This document shows positions 25,421-34,457 of a stretch of DNA of 64,000 nt, piece by piece. Source of the stretch: an uncultured SAR86 cluster bacterium (GTDB lineage Bacteria > Pseudomonadota > Gammaproteobacteria > Magnimaribacterales > AG-339-G14); NCBI GenBank assembly GCA_902614235.1, contig CACMKG010000001.1:404916-468915 (forward strand). The letters are read 5' to 3'. The translations under genes and the position numbers were made by a program. The first letter of the stretch is position 1; each line of letters begins with the position of its first letter. The notes below the pieces were generated by a model that saw only the letters and a program-made list of their open reading frames with translations, did not search any database and was not told the DNA's origin.

Positions 25421-25837
25421 ATGAATACAGATATTTTGTTACCAATCTTTTATTTAGCTATTTTTACTTTTTCAGTCTTAATAGTTCAATCAGTCGTTAG
25501 AAGTCGTGCTGTGAGTAATAATGAACATACACCAGAAGAAATGTTTGGTATTCCTTTACCAAGCAATGCGAGTGATTTTATTAAACGATTAGATAGAAAC
25601 CATACTAATTTATTTGAATACACCGTACTTTTTTATGCCGCATGTATATCCATTTATATCACAGGGAAAGTTGATGGGTATTTTATTCTGTTAGCAAATT
25701 CTTATGTGGTTTTAAGAGTAATTCACTCTCTCTATCACATTTTATCGAATTCAAATTTTGGATTAAGAGCACTTGTTTGGCTTGCTAGTAATATTGTTAT
25801 GCTATGGATGTGGACAAGATTGGTTATGATGTTTTAG
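25421..25837 (+). CDS. MAPEG family membrane protein, copy 2
   Basis: The 138-residue protein is a tandem paralogue of the preceding gene. It shares TDILLPIFY, LPSNASDFIKRLDRNHTNLFEY, AACISIYITGKVDGYFILLA and RVIHSLYHI. I place the start at ATG 25421, which follows GGGGGAAA at 25411-25418 and aligns with the start of copy 1. An ATG at 25409 would add MGEI and overlie its own ribosome site. The two are presumably co-transcribed (13 bp apart). They may form homo- or hetero-trimers; this is inference. Confidence 0.82.
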   Translation: MNTDILLPIFYLAIFTFSVLIVQSVVRSRAVSNNEHTPEEMFGIPLPSNASDFIKRLDRNHTNLFEYTVLFYAACISIYITGKVDGYFILLANSYVVLRVIHSLYHILSNSNFGLRALVWLASNIVMLWMWTRLVMMF

Positions 25838-26510
25838 AACTTTTATAGACAAAAAGCAAAGGATAACTAATCAAAACTAATTGAACGTAAGATAAAAAGG
25901 CATTTGCAATGCTATTAGTAAAAAATAAATTTGTATTAGGTTCTGAACTTATTGCAAAAGCAGAAATGATAGAAAGTGTAAAAAAAGTCACAAATATTAA
26001 CGCTGCCCAATAATAAATTAAATATAAAATATAATTTCTTTGATTGGTTTTAGTAGTTTGCCAAGATAAATCCAAAGATTCTAAAACACCTTTTCCCTCT
26101 AATATTAGAAAATAAGGGCTTAAAAGAAGGCGAGAAGCCAAATAAATTCCTGGAACGATAAAAAGCAACAACCCTCCAATGATTACTAAACCGTTAATTA
26201 AAGTTAGTAATAAAACCCTTAAGACAAGTTGAAAAGAGACAATGTAGTAACCAATTGATTCTTTCAAGCGATTTTTTCGAAGATCATTTACTATCAATAT
26301 ACAAAATGAAGTCACAAAAGGCGTTAAAAAAAGATTAGTAAAAATAAAAAGTAAAATTCCCCAAGTAAAGAATGTTTCGCTGTTTAAATATATATCTCCA
26401 GAAGAGGCTAGCAATCCAAGCAAAATAAACAAAGGTAAAGTAGAAATCGTGAATTTACTAAAAGTCTCAAAGTAAGACTTGAATCCTTCTAAAAGTGGAG
26501 CTATGGTCAT
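25824..26510 (-). CDS. YciC/UPF0259-like polytopic membrane protein
   Basis: The 228-residue protein has about six hydrophobic segments. Its key block is LFIVPGIYLASRLLLSPYFL followed by ILEGKGVLESLDLSWQTT, which is the signature of the YciC group (membrane domain also found fused to glycerophosphodiester phosphodiesterases). Function is not known; YciC-type proteins have been linked to envelope maintenance. It ends 14 bp inside the convergent MAPEG copy 2. The start at 26510 is divergent from glutaredoxin across 33 bp. Confidence 0.72.
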   Translation of the reverse strand: MTIAPLLEGFKSYFETFSKFTISTLPLFILLGLLASSGDIYLNSETFFTWGILLFIFTNLFLTPFVTSFCILIVNDLRKNRLKESIGYYIVSFQLVLRVLLLTLINGLVIIGGLLLFIVPGIYLASRLLLSPYFLILEGKGVLESLDLSWQTTKTNQRNYILYLIYYWAALIFVTFFTLSIISAFAISSEPNTNLFFTNSIANAFLSYVQLVLISYPLLFVYKSSKTS

Positions 26511-26543
26511 ATCTAATATTATATTTAATTAAAGGAGCAAACA

Positions 26544-26771
26544 ATGATAGAAATCTGGTCAAAACCCAATTGTCCGTTTTGTGATAAAGCTGAAAATCTA
26601 TGCGTACAAAAAAATTTAGATTTCAAGAAATATATGCTGGACGTAGACTTTACGAGAGAAGAATTATTCGAAAAATTTCCTTCAGCACGAACGTTTCCTC
26701 AAATTACTATGGATGGAACCTTGATAGGCGGTTATACAGAGTTTTCTGCAAAGATTCTTGAAGAAAGTTAA
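26544..26771 (+). CDS. Glutaredoxin
   Basis: The 75-residue protein has the dithiol site CPFC (residues 10-13: KPNCPFCDKAE), the cis-proline region ARTFPQITMDG, and GGYTEF for glutathione binding. It reduces protein disulfides or mixed glutathione disulfides in the cytoplasm. AAAGGAGC is well spaced before the ATG. It lies 3 bp before an AGCS symporter gene. BolA (10358) is a conceivable partner in iron handling, but BolA usually pairs with a monothiol CGFS glutaredoxin, and this is a CPFC type. Confidence 0.93.
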   Translation: MIEIWSKPNCPFCDKAENLCVQKNLDFKKYMLDVDFTREELFEKFPSARTFPQITMDGTLIGGYTEFSAKILEES

Positions 26772-26774
26772 CAA

Positions 26775-28409
26775 GTGGATCAACTTAATAAATATATTTT
26801 ATTTATAGATAGTTATTTTGGCAGCGCGCCATGGTTTCCACTCACTTTATTAGCTACAGGAATTTTTTTCACATTTTATTTAGGATTTCCTCAGATAAGA
26901 AATTTTAAAAATGGATGGAGCATAATTTCCAAAGGAGGTTTTTCAGGATCTGACGGTTACACAAGTCCTTTTCAAGCATTAAGTACAGCTCTTTCCGGTA
27001 CTGTAGGTACTGGAAATATAGGTGGAGTTGCAATGGCTATTTTTATAGGTGGACCAGCAGCATTGTTTTGGATGTGGGTTACAGCTTTTTTAGGAATGAC
27101 TACCAAGTTTGTAGAAGTGACCTTGTCGCATAAATATAGAAAACTTGATAATTCTGGTTCGGTATCAGGTGGACCAATGATCTACATGGAAAATGGCCTC
27201 AATATGAAGTGGCTTGGCGTAGTTTTTTCTTTTTGTCTTTTGGTTTCTACTTTTGGTTCAGGCAATATGCCCCAAATAGACAACATATCTAGTACATTAA
27301 ATTCAAGTTTTGGTTTGAATCCAATAATATCCTCTTTTGTAATTACAATTTTGGTAGGGCTAGTTATCATTGGAGGTATAAATAGAATTGCAAGTTTCGC
27401 CGGATCTATTGTCCCAACAATGGCTTTAATATATGTTATTGGATCTTTGAGTGTCCTTATTTTTAATTACTCAAATATATTGCCTTCGTTTTACATAATA
27501 ATTCACGATGTATTTAATGGTAGTGCAATTGCAGGCGGATTTTTAGGCGCTTCATTTTCCACTGCATTTACTTATGGAGTTGCAAGAGGATTATATTCTA
27601 ATGAAGCTGGCCAGGGCTCTTCGCCAATTGCTCACGCAACATCTAATACAAAACATTCTGTAGAAGAGGGCTTTGTATCAATTTTAGAACCGTTTATTGA
27701 TACGCTCATAATATGTACATTAACTGGGCTTGTAATTCTCGCCTCTGGAGTATGGACTGAAAAATATGAAAATGACTTTGAGAGAACTTCGCTATATTTT
27801 TTAGGGCAGTCTGAATCGCAACAAGATATATCGAACCAAATTAATTCTTACATAGAGTGCAGAGACAATGGAGGTGATTGTTTTTCAGGAGAAATTTTAA
27901 TCGAAAATGGCATTCTAAATGAGTCAAACACAGTTTTTCACAATAGATCCATTGCAGAAAATGTCTCTTTCTTCAAAGATGATAAATTATTCTCAGGGAT
28001 TATAAAAATTGAGAATGGACTTTTGATTACACAAGGAATTAATGTGAAAGGGGAGTCCTTGGTAAAATCTGCAGTCTTAACAAGCAAAGCTTTTAATAAG
28101 GGATTTTTTGGTAATTACGGTGAATTTATTGTTTCAATTGGGTTGCTGCTATTTGCTTTCTCCACAATGATTACATGGTCTTATTACGGAGATAGATGTA
28201 CTTTGTACTTGTTTGGTGAACAAGCGCTTATTTTTTATAGAATTTTATATTTACTTGCAATGTTTATAGCTGGAAGCGGATTGATAGACACTGAGGTTAT
28301 TTGGAACTTTGCATTGATAACGGTCGCAGCTTCTACATTACCGAATTTATTAGGAATGTTTCTTTTAAGGAAAGAGATGAAATTTCTTTTAAAAGACTAT
28401 TTAAAGTAA
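26775..28409 (+). CDS. AGCS family sodium:alanine/glycine symporter
   Basis: This 544-residue transporter has AGCS motifs: GTGNIGGVAMAIFIGGPAALFWMW, TKFVEVTLSHKYR, GGPMIYMENGL, and the signature YGVARGLYSNEAGQGSSPIAHAT. It imports alanine or glycine with Na+. Between the helix ending ASGVW (about 327) and TSKAFNKGFFGNYG (about 435) lies an insert of roughly 105 residues. The insert has two cysteines and a beta-rich composition, longer than in standard AGCS proteins (about 450-480 residues). Start is GTG at 26775. It is in the same transcription direction as glutaredoxin, 3 bp after it. Confidence 0.88.
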   Translation: MDQLNKYILFIDSYFGSAPWFPLTLLATGIFFTFYLGFPQIRNFKNGWSIISKGGFSGSDGYTSPFQALSTALSGTVGTGNIGGVAMAIFIGGPAALFWMWVTAFLGMTTKFVEVTLSHKYRKLDNSGSVSGGPMIYMENGLNMKWLGVVFSFCLLVSTFGSGNMPQIDNISSTLNSSFGLNPIISSFVITILVGLVIIGGINRIASFAGSIVPTMALIYVIGSLSVLIFNYSNILPSFYIIIHDVFNGSAIAGGFLGASFSTAFTYGVARGLYSNEAGQGSSPIAHATSNTKHSVEEGFVSILEPFIDTLIICTLTGLVILASGVWTEKYENDFERTSLYFLGQSESQQDISNQINSYIECRDNGGDCFSGEILIENGILNESNTVFHNRSIAENVSFFKDDKLFSGIIKIENGLLITQGINVKGESLVKSAVLTSKAFNKGFFGNYGEFIVSIGLLLFAFSTMITWSYYGDRCTLYLFGEQALIFYRILYLLAMFIAGSGLIDTEVIWNFALITVAASTLPNLLGMFLLRKEMKFLLKDYLK

Positions 28410-28421
28410 ATTTTTTTAAAA

Positions 28422-30461
28422 TTACTTCTCTAATAAATTCAGTAAAAAAGCGTCATCTAAAGAGCTTTCTTCCAGAGAGTTCAATCTTCCGCTTTTACCC
28501 GAATGTCCGCCAATTAAATTCATTTTCAAAAGAATAGGATTATCAGAAGTGCTATTTTCTCTTAATTTAGGAACATATTTGGCTGGTTCAAAATACTGAA
28601 CCTGGGAATCATGCAGACTAGAAGTTACCAAAACAGAAGGGTATTTAGAGGGCTTTAAATTATCATAGGGTGAATACTGTTTGATGTAATCGTATTCTTT
28701 CTTAATATTTGGATTACCCCACTCTTTATATTCGAATGTTGTTAAAGGAATTGATTCATCCAACATAGTTGTAAGAACATCAACAAAAGGAACTGCTGAA
28801 ATAATGCCCTTATATAATTCTGGCTCCAAATTAATAATTGCGCCCATTAAAAGTCCTCCTGCACTTCCTCCTTTTGCAAATACTTTTTCTTTGTTTCCAA
28901 AGCCTAAATCTAAGAGGCCTTTAGTGACATCAATAAAGTCATAGAAAGTATTCATTTTTTTTAGCATTTTGCCGTCTTCATACCATTGGCGACCCATTTC
29001 AGAACCCCCTCTAATATGAGCTATTGCAAAAATAAATCCCCTGTCCAGTAAAGGAAGAACAGAGGATTTAAAAGATGCATCTATGATTGCTCCGTACGAT
29101 CCATATCCATACATTAAAAGAGGGGAGTCTTTTAGTTTGATACCTTTTTTATATACAAATGAGACAGGCACTTCTTTATTGTCTCTAACTTTTATTTTGC
29201 GTCTTTCAGATACATATAAAGAAGAATCAAAATTTTTTAAATCTTGTGTCCAAACTTTTTCACGTTTTCCATTTTTATGATTTTCTTTAAAAACAGTACT
29301 TTGACAGTTTGGACTTGAGTAACCGTAAAAAACTTCTTTAGAAGAATACTCTCCTATGCTTGCTAGATAAGAGCTATATGCAGGATCATCAAATTTGATG
29401 TATTCAACCGAAAAGTCATCCTTCTTAATCTTTTTTATTTTTGGCAAGCCATCTTCTCTTACTTCTAAATAAAAATATTCTTTAAATGTGTCTAATCCTT
29501 CAATATAAGATTCTTCTGAATGCTCAATGACGGTCTCCCAATTAGATAAATCAGAAACAAGATTCAAGTCAGTTTTTATTAGTTTAAAATTTTTACAATT
29601 ATCTATATTGGTAATTACGTAAAAACAATCATGATTTTCTGTGATTCCATATAAATGATTTTTCTGTCTTTTCAAGAAACACATTGGTTTTGAATTTTTT
29701 TTTGCCAAGTCTAAAATCCAGGTTTCAGATGATTCTGTTTTACTAATATTTATAAAAAGATATTTCTTCAGTCTAGATTTAGAAATACCAACATTGAACT
29801 CAGGATCTTTTTCTTCATAAATCAATAAATCGTTTTCCTGTTTATCTCCTAATTTATGTTTGAAGACTTTATTGGTTATAAGAGTCTTAGGATCTTTTTT
29901 AGTATAGAAAATGAATTTGCTGGAGTTATCCCAAACTACACTCCCTGAACTATTAAATACGTTTTCATCTATTATTTTATTTGAAGATAGGTCTTTTATT
30001 TTTAGATTAAATTCTCTTCTACCTGATAAATCCTCTCCATATGCAATCAAAGTATGATCAGGGGAGGGCGAAATTCCGGATATAGAAAAATATTCTTTAT
30101 TTTTTGACAAGGCATTAAGATCTAATAAAAGTTCTTTTTTGTCATTCTTTTGTTCTCTGTAGTATCGACTATATTGGTCATTTGAAAATATTTCAGAAAA
30201 ATAATAATAATCATCTTTTTTAACTTTTAATGAAATTTCTTTATCGGGAATTTTATTAACCATCTCATTAAAAATTTCAGTTTTATAATCTTTTCGTTTG
30301 GAAAACCAATCTTCTGTATATTTATTTTCTTTTTCAAGATAAGAAATGACCTCTTTATCAACTCGTGAATCATCTCTTAACCAATAATAGTTATCGATTC
30401 TGATATCACCATGAAACACTAATTCTTTTGGTATTTTTTTTGGAGTTGGAGCTTTATTCAT
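28422..30461 (-). CDS. ptrB: Oligopeptidase B-like S9 serine peptidase
   Basis: The 679-residue protein has the prolyl-oligopeptidase-family layout. The N-terminus reads PKELVFHGDIRIDNYYWLRDD, followed by a beta-propeller and a C-terminal hydrolase domain with the nucleophile in KGGSAGGLLMGA (about residue 533). The substrate-site region SAVPFVDVLTTMLD matches oligopeptidase B, and the histidine lies in GGHSGKSGR. No signal peptide is seen, so it is cytoplasmic. It cleaves peptides after basic residues. The ATG overlaps the end of a small membrane-protein gene (4 bp), suggesting coupling. Confidence 0.88.
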   Translation of the reverse strand: MNKAPTPKKIPKELVFHGDIRIDNYYWLRDDSRVDKEVISYLEKENKYTEDWFSKRKDYKTEIFNEMVNKIPDKEISLKVKKDDYYYFSEIFSNDQYSRYYREQKNDKKELLLDLNALSKNKEYFSISGISPSPDHTLIAYGEDLSGRREFNLKIKDLSSNKIIDENVFNSSGSVVWDNSSKFIFYTKKDPKTLITNKVFKHKLGDKQENDLLIYEEKDPEFNVGISKSRLKKYLFINISKTESSETWILDLAKKNSKPMCFLKRQKNHLYGITENHDCFYVITNIDNCKNFKLIKTDLNLVSDLSNWETVIEHSEESYIEGLDTFKEYFYLEVREDGLPKIKKIKKDDFSVEYIKFDDPAYSSYLASIGEYSSKEVFYGYSSPNCQSTVFKENHKNGKREKVWTQDLKNFDSSLYVSERRKIKVRDNKEVPVSFVYKKGIKLKDSPLLMYGYGSYGAIIDASFKSSVLPLLDRGFIFAIAHIRGGSEMGRQWYEDGKMLKKMNTFYDFIDVTKGLLDLGFGNKEKVFAKGGSAGGLLMGAIINLEPELYKGIISAVPFVDVLTTMLDESIPLTTFEYKEWGNPNIKKEYDYIKQYSPYDNLKPSKYPSVLVTSSLHDSQVQYFEPAKYVPKLRENSTSDNPILLKMNLIGGHSGKSGRLNSLEESSLDDAFLLNLLEK

Positions 30462-30658
30462 GAATTAAATATATATAAAAAAAAGGCTGATGATGATAAA
30501 GATAATACTGAAGTAAGAATTAAAGCAATAAATCCAAATGCCATGTATAGGTTTTCATCCTTAATTGAATTTAAGTACACATTCTTTAGAGAGATAAAAA
30601 ATTTATAACTAAATACAAAAGTTAAAAAAAATATGACTGCTGAAAGAATATAAATCAT
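30458..30658 (-). CDS. Small two-helix membrane protein, unknown
   Basis: The 66-residue protein has two hydrophobic segments (about 4-24 and 42-64) joined by a charged loop, FISLKNVYLNSIKDENLY. I do not recognise the family. Its stop overlaps the ATG of the oligopeptidase gene by 4 bp, which supports it as a real, translated gene rather than a chance frame. Upstream is the 126-bp divergent gap toward the ceramidase-like gene. Confidence 0.6.
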   Translation of the reverse strand: MIYILSAVIFFLTFVFSYKFFISLKNVYLNSIKDENLYMAFGFIALILTSVLSLSSSAFFLYIFNS

Positions 30659-30784
30659 AATTAAATAATATATTAATAGGGGGAAATATATTTAAGCTTT
30701 GTCTTTAAAGAATAATCATATTATTAAAATTTAAATTAAATACATTTAGAAATTATTCTTTTCTTGAACCTTACTTTTAACAAT

Positions 30785-31759
30785 ATGCTAAAAAACTACG
30801 CGCTTACAATTGCTGTTTCATCGGTTTTAGCCTTTTTTCTTCTCTATTTCTTATTTGCTTATTCAGGCATCATGCTATCAGTTGAAGAGGGCTATAAAAT
30901 TGGTGAAAGTTCTAGATGGTGTGAAAGAATTAGTTCAGGGTATTTTAGAGAACCATCAAATGCTTTAAGCAATATTGGTTTTATTCTTTGTGGAATTTTT
31001 ATGGTTTGGATTCTTTCTAGAGAAGAGGTTACAGGCCAAAACTTTTTTATTGGGCTTACTTCTATTTCTACTCTATATGCCTCTGCTTCCATCTTTTTAG
31101 GTCCTGGTTCTTTGATGATGCATGGTACTCACACGGTTTGGGGGGCTTGGATTGATAATGTCAGTATGGTGGCATACATTATTATTCCTTGGCTTTTAAA
31201 TTTTAAAATTTTAAATGGATGGTCAGAGAATCAATTTTTAAAAGCTTATTTTATAATTTTATTTTTGTTTTCTTTTTTTAGTTGGTTTTATGGTTCAGAA
31301 CTGGGAATCGGATTCAGCTTATTTGGAGTTTCAATTGGTTTATGGGTAATTTCTGAGTTTTTATATAATTTTTATTCAAACTCAATGAGGTTTTTTTCTG
31401 GTTTTGTTGGGTATCTTGTTTTATGGATATTTGGTACTTCACCTTATGATGTAGCCTTAAATATTCAAGAGTTTTGGTGGACTCTTTTCTTTTGGCTTCC
31501 TGGATTAATAGCTACTCAGAGACCTGAGAGCAAAAGAAAATATAATCCTTGGTTCTTTGCGGGTTGTTTTTTCTATATTTTAGCTTTCACAATATGGCTT
31601 CAAGGAAATATGATGATTAACCCTGATTCTGAATGGTGTTATCCAGACTCAATTATTCAACCCCATGCTCTTTGGCACATTATTTGTGCTTTAGCGACAT
31701 TGTCCTTTTTCTTTTTTTATAGAACTGAAAAAAGACTTCAGACTAGTCAAAGCATATGA
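30785..31759 (+). CDS. Ceramidase-like (CREST superfamily) membrane hydrolase
   Basis: The 324-residue protein has seven or more hydrophobic segments and the alkaline-ceramidase motif set. These are a cysteine-glutamate (RWCERIS) and FREPSNALSNIGFI in the first loop, MMHGTHTVWGAWIDNVSM with H113, H116 and D124, and PHALWHIICALATL with the C-terminal histidine pair. These residues bind the catalytic zinc and calcium in CREST hydrolases. Substrates may be sphingolipids or other amides from eukaryotic cells. The ATG at 30785 is preferred; a TTG at 30764 would add seven residues. No strong ribosome site precedes either. Confidence 0.8.
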   Translation: MLKNYALTIAVSSVLAFFLLYFLFAYSGIMLSVEEGYKIGESSRWCERISSGYFREPSNALSNIGFILCGIFMVWILSREEVTGQNFFIGLTSISTLYASASIFLGPGSLMMHGTHTVWGAWIDNVSMVAYIIIPWLLNFKILNGWSENQFLKAYFIILFLFSFFSWFYGSELGIGFSLFGVSIGLWVISEFLYNFYSNSMRFFSGFVGYLVLWIFGTSPYDVALNIQEFWWTLFFWLPGLIATQRPESKRKYNPWFFAGCFFYILAFTIWLQGNMMINPDSEWCYPDSIIQPHALWHIICALATLSFFFFYRTEKRLQTSQSI

Positions 31760-32001
31760 AAAAAATTATTTTTGTATTTTTTTTGTTTTTCTTTTCGCTT
31801 TTCTCTTCATCTGAGGAGAATAAAATTATTATTACTTTTAAAGAAATGTCTGATTTTCAGGCTTGCTATGCCTTCATGATTGGGTCATACAGCGAAGAAG
31901 AAAAGTCTATGCTGCATGATTGGATAAATATTAAAGATTTCAATTGTGACCAGTATGCTGAGGTTATATATAGGGCAAAAATTTTAGGATCTATTCAATA
32001 A
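31756..32001 (+). CDS. Small exported protein, unknown
   Basis: The 81-residue protein has a strong signal peptide (residues 1-18, phenylalanine-rich, ending LFSS). The mature part, about 60 residues, has two cysteines (ACYAF and FNCDQ) that could pair. Its ATG overlaps the stop of the ceramidase-like gene by 4 bp, so it is probably co-translated and may act with it in the periplasm. I do not recognise the family. Confidence 0.65.
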   Translation: MKKIIFVFFLFFFSLFSSSEENKIIITFKEMSDFQACYAFMIGSYSEEEKSMLHDWINIKDFNCDQYAEVIYRAKILGSIQ

Positions 32002-32015
32002 TTAAATTGTCTATC

Positions 32016-34355
32016 ATGATTAGATTAATTAATTTTTACTATTTCTTAATTTTCATATTCTTTAATTCCTTTATATTTTCGATGACTATCGATGGGAATC
32101 TTTCAGAGAGTGAATGGAGGAACGCTAAAGAACTTGATAATTTTTTAACTGTTTTCCCAAACGATAAATCAAACCCAATATTTAATACAAAAATTAAATA
32201 TTTTTCTAATCAGGATGGTCTATTCTTCGGAATTATCAATGAACAACCTATAAGTACTCAGGTTTCTCAAAAACATCCGAGAGATGCATCAAATGTAGAT
32301 TCAGATCGTATCTTTTTGATTATAGATTTCGATGCAAATGCAAATATTGGATACGAATTTACTGTTAGTTTAGGAGATTCTTTAAGAGATGCTATTTGGG
32401 TCAATGAAAATGACATTTCTGAGAATTGGGATGCTATTTGGGAAGCGAAGACATCTCAATCAGATAATTATTGGTACGCAGAGTATTTCATTCCTTGGGG
32501 AGTTGCGCCAATGTCCGAGGTAAAAGAAGATTATAGAAAAATAAAGATATCAGTAGGCAGACAACTTCAAAAGGAGTCTAAATATTTCAATATGCCTGGT
32601 CTTTGGGCTGAACTTTCACCTTTTTTGTCGAGAATGCAGGAAATATCAATTGCTAATTTTAAATACGATAATCAATCAAAAGAAAATATAGACTTTTTTC
32701 CATATATCAGCGGCACAAACAATTTCATTCAAAATAATAGAAGTTTCAATTTTGGCGGTGAAATATTCTGGGATATAGATTCAGAGTCAAAATTAGATGT
32801 TTCTTTAAATCCTGATTTTGGCCAAGTTGAGAGTGACGATGTAATAATAAATTTCTCGGCAAATGAAACTTTTTATCCCGATAAAAGGCCTTTTTTTACT
32901 GAAAACCAAAGTCTTTTCGATATCACAGGTTGGGATTTAAGATTTATCAATACTAGAAGAATTGGTGGAGCGCCTGACAAGTGTTCTGATTCCAATGAAG
33001 CTCGTTTGGGGCAATGCGATAGTTCAATTAGCGATACATCAGATATAAATTATGCTCTTAGGTACACAAAAGAAGGGCAGGTTAATAAATACGGCTTTTT
33101 TATGGCCAATGAAGACGATTCATTGTTCTCCGAAGGAAGAGATTATTTTGCTTTTAGATATAGGGCAAATTTATCTAAAAATAATGGAAAAGTTGGATAT
33201 CTAGTTACTTCTGCAGATAGACCATCAATCGACAGAAGAGCAACGGCTAATGTAATGGATTTTGATTTCAAACCGTCTTTTGCTTCTAGACTTTATGGTT
33301 GGGCAGGAGAAATAGATATTAAGGAAAAAGGCATACAAAAAAAGGGTTATGGATTTAAAACGAATTATACAGTGAGAGTAAATCCAGAGCTTTTCATTTT
33401 ATATTTTTTAAATTACAACGATGAAAATTTTGACATTAATGATATGGGATATGTCAAACAGTTCGATAACCTTTCAATTGGAACATATCTTCAATACTTA
33501 AAGCCCAATAAAGATAAAGATTCTTCAATATCTCAAAGAGAATTTAGTTTTAGATTATTGCATCAGCAATCCGTTGATGGTGGTTATGGAAATGGAATAG
33601 GCATGTATTTTGATTACAAATTTCGATATAGAGATAGCTCTTCTCTTGGTTTTAAATGTTATTGTAATTTTATTAGAGGAAAAGATTATGAAGAAACCAG
33701 AAAGTTTCCAGATGCTCCATTTATAGAAAAACTATCTGGAGCTAAATTGATGGTTGAATATTCAAGTCCCAAAACTAAGAAAATCCAATCAATATACAAG
33801 GTCTCTTATGGAAGCTTTGGTTATCAAACACAAGAACAAAATTTAGATTTAAGGAATGAGAGTCATTCTTTTGGATATTCAAATGTTTTTAAACCTTCTG
33901 GATTATTTCAGTTAAATATAGATTGGTTTGAATATCAAAAAAAATCAAATTGGAGTATTTGGAGAAAAGAAAATTTATTTGGTTATTATGATAAAGAGCA
34001 AATATCTTCTAGTTTGAGTATTGATTATTTTATTGGCTCAAATCAAGAATTTAGAATCAAAGGAAAGATATATGGAATCAAAGCACAAGATCCCCGTTCA
34101 TACAGAGTAACTTCAAGCGGGTACATGAATGCTGCTTCAGATGATATGAACGCATTTCAACTATCTGAAACAGCTTTTCAAATAAGGTATAAGTATGAAT
34201 TCTCTCCTTTGTCTAACTTATATGTAGTTTATTCAAGAGGAGGAAAGCTCACAAAAGCTTTTAATCACCAAGATGATTTTCAAGATATATATTCAGATGC
34301 CTGGACAAATGAAACACTTGATAAATTCATAATTAAATTAAGATTAAAATTTTAA
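32016..34355 (+). CDS. DUF5916 protein with N-terminal CBM9-like domain, probable outer-membrane protein
   Basis: This large exported protein (779 residues) starts with a signal peptide (to about residue 22). An N-terminal domain resembles the CBM9-like fold: MTIDGNLSESEWRNAKEL, DGLFFGI, DSDRIFLIIDFDANA, WYAEYFIPW. The DUF5916 hallmark NPDFGQVESDD...NFSANETFYPDKRPFF follows. The rest alternates aromatic and polar residues, as in a beta-barrel, and ends IIKLRLKF with a terminal phenylalanine. I choose ATG 32016 over an upstream TTG at 32007. DUF5916 proteins have no established role that I know of. Confidence 0.8.
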   Translation: MIRLINFYYFLIFIFFNSFIFSMTIDGNLSESEWRNAKELDNFLTVFPNDKSNPIFNTKIKYFSNQDGLFFGIINEQPISTQVSQKHPRDASNVDSDRIFLIIDFDANANIGYEFTVSLGDSLRDAIWVNENDISENWDAIWEAKTSQSDNYWYAEYFIPWGVAPMSEVKEDYRKIKISVGRQLQKESKYFNMPGLWAELSPFLSRMQEISIANFKYDNQSKENIDFFPYISGTNNFIQNNRSFNFGGEIFWDIDSESKLDVSLNPDFGQVESDDVIINFSANETFYPDKRPFFTENQSLFDITGWDLRFINTRRIGGAPDKCSDSNEARLGQCDSSISDTSDINYALRYTKEGQVNKYGFFMANEDDSLFSEGRDYFAFRYRANLSKNNGKVGYLVTSADRPSIDRRATANVMDFDFKPSFASRLYGWAGEIDIKEKGIQKKGYGFKTNYTVRVNPELFILYFLNYNDENFDINDMGYVKQFDNLSIGTYLQYLKPNKDKDSSISQREFSFRLLHQQSVDGGYGNGIGMYFDYKFRYRDSSSLGFKCYCNFIRGKDYEETRKFPDAPFIEKLSGAKLMVEYSSPKTKKIQSIYKVSYGSFGYQTQEQNLDLRNESHSFGYSNVFKPSGLFQLNIDWFEYQKKSNWSIWRKENLFGYYDKEQISSSLSIDYFIGSNQEFRIKGKIYGIKAQDPRSYRVTSSGYMNAASDDMNAFQLSETAFQIRYKYEFSPLSNLYVVYSRGGKLTKAFNHQDDFQDIYSDAWTNETLDKFIIKLRLKF

Positions 34356-34457
34356 TTATTTTCATTACCTATCAGGCCTGTAGCAATCGGTATTCCTAAT
34401 TAATTTATTTAATTTAACATAATATATATTATACGAATATATAGTTAAATAAAATCC

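Noticed and set aside
34419-34432. ATAATATATATTAT palindrome between convergent genes
   Set aside because: Low-complexity AT sequence expected by chance at this base composition; no G/C stem to act as a terminator.
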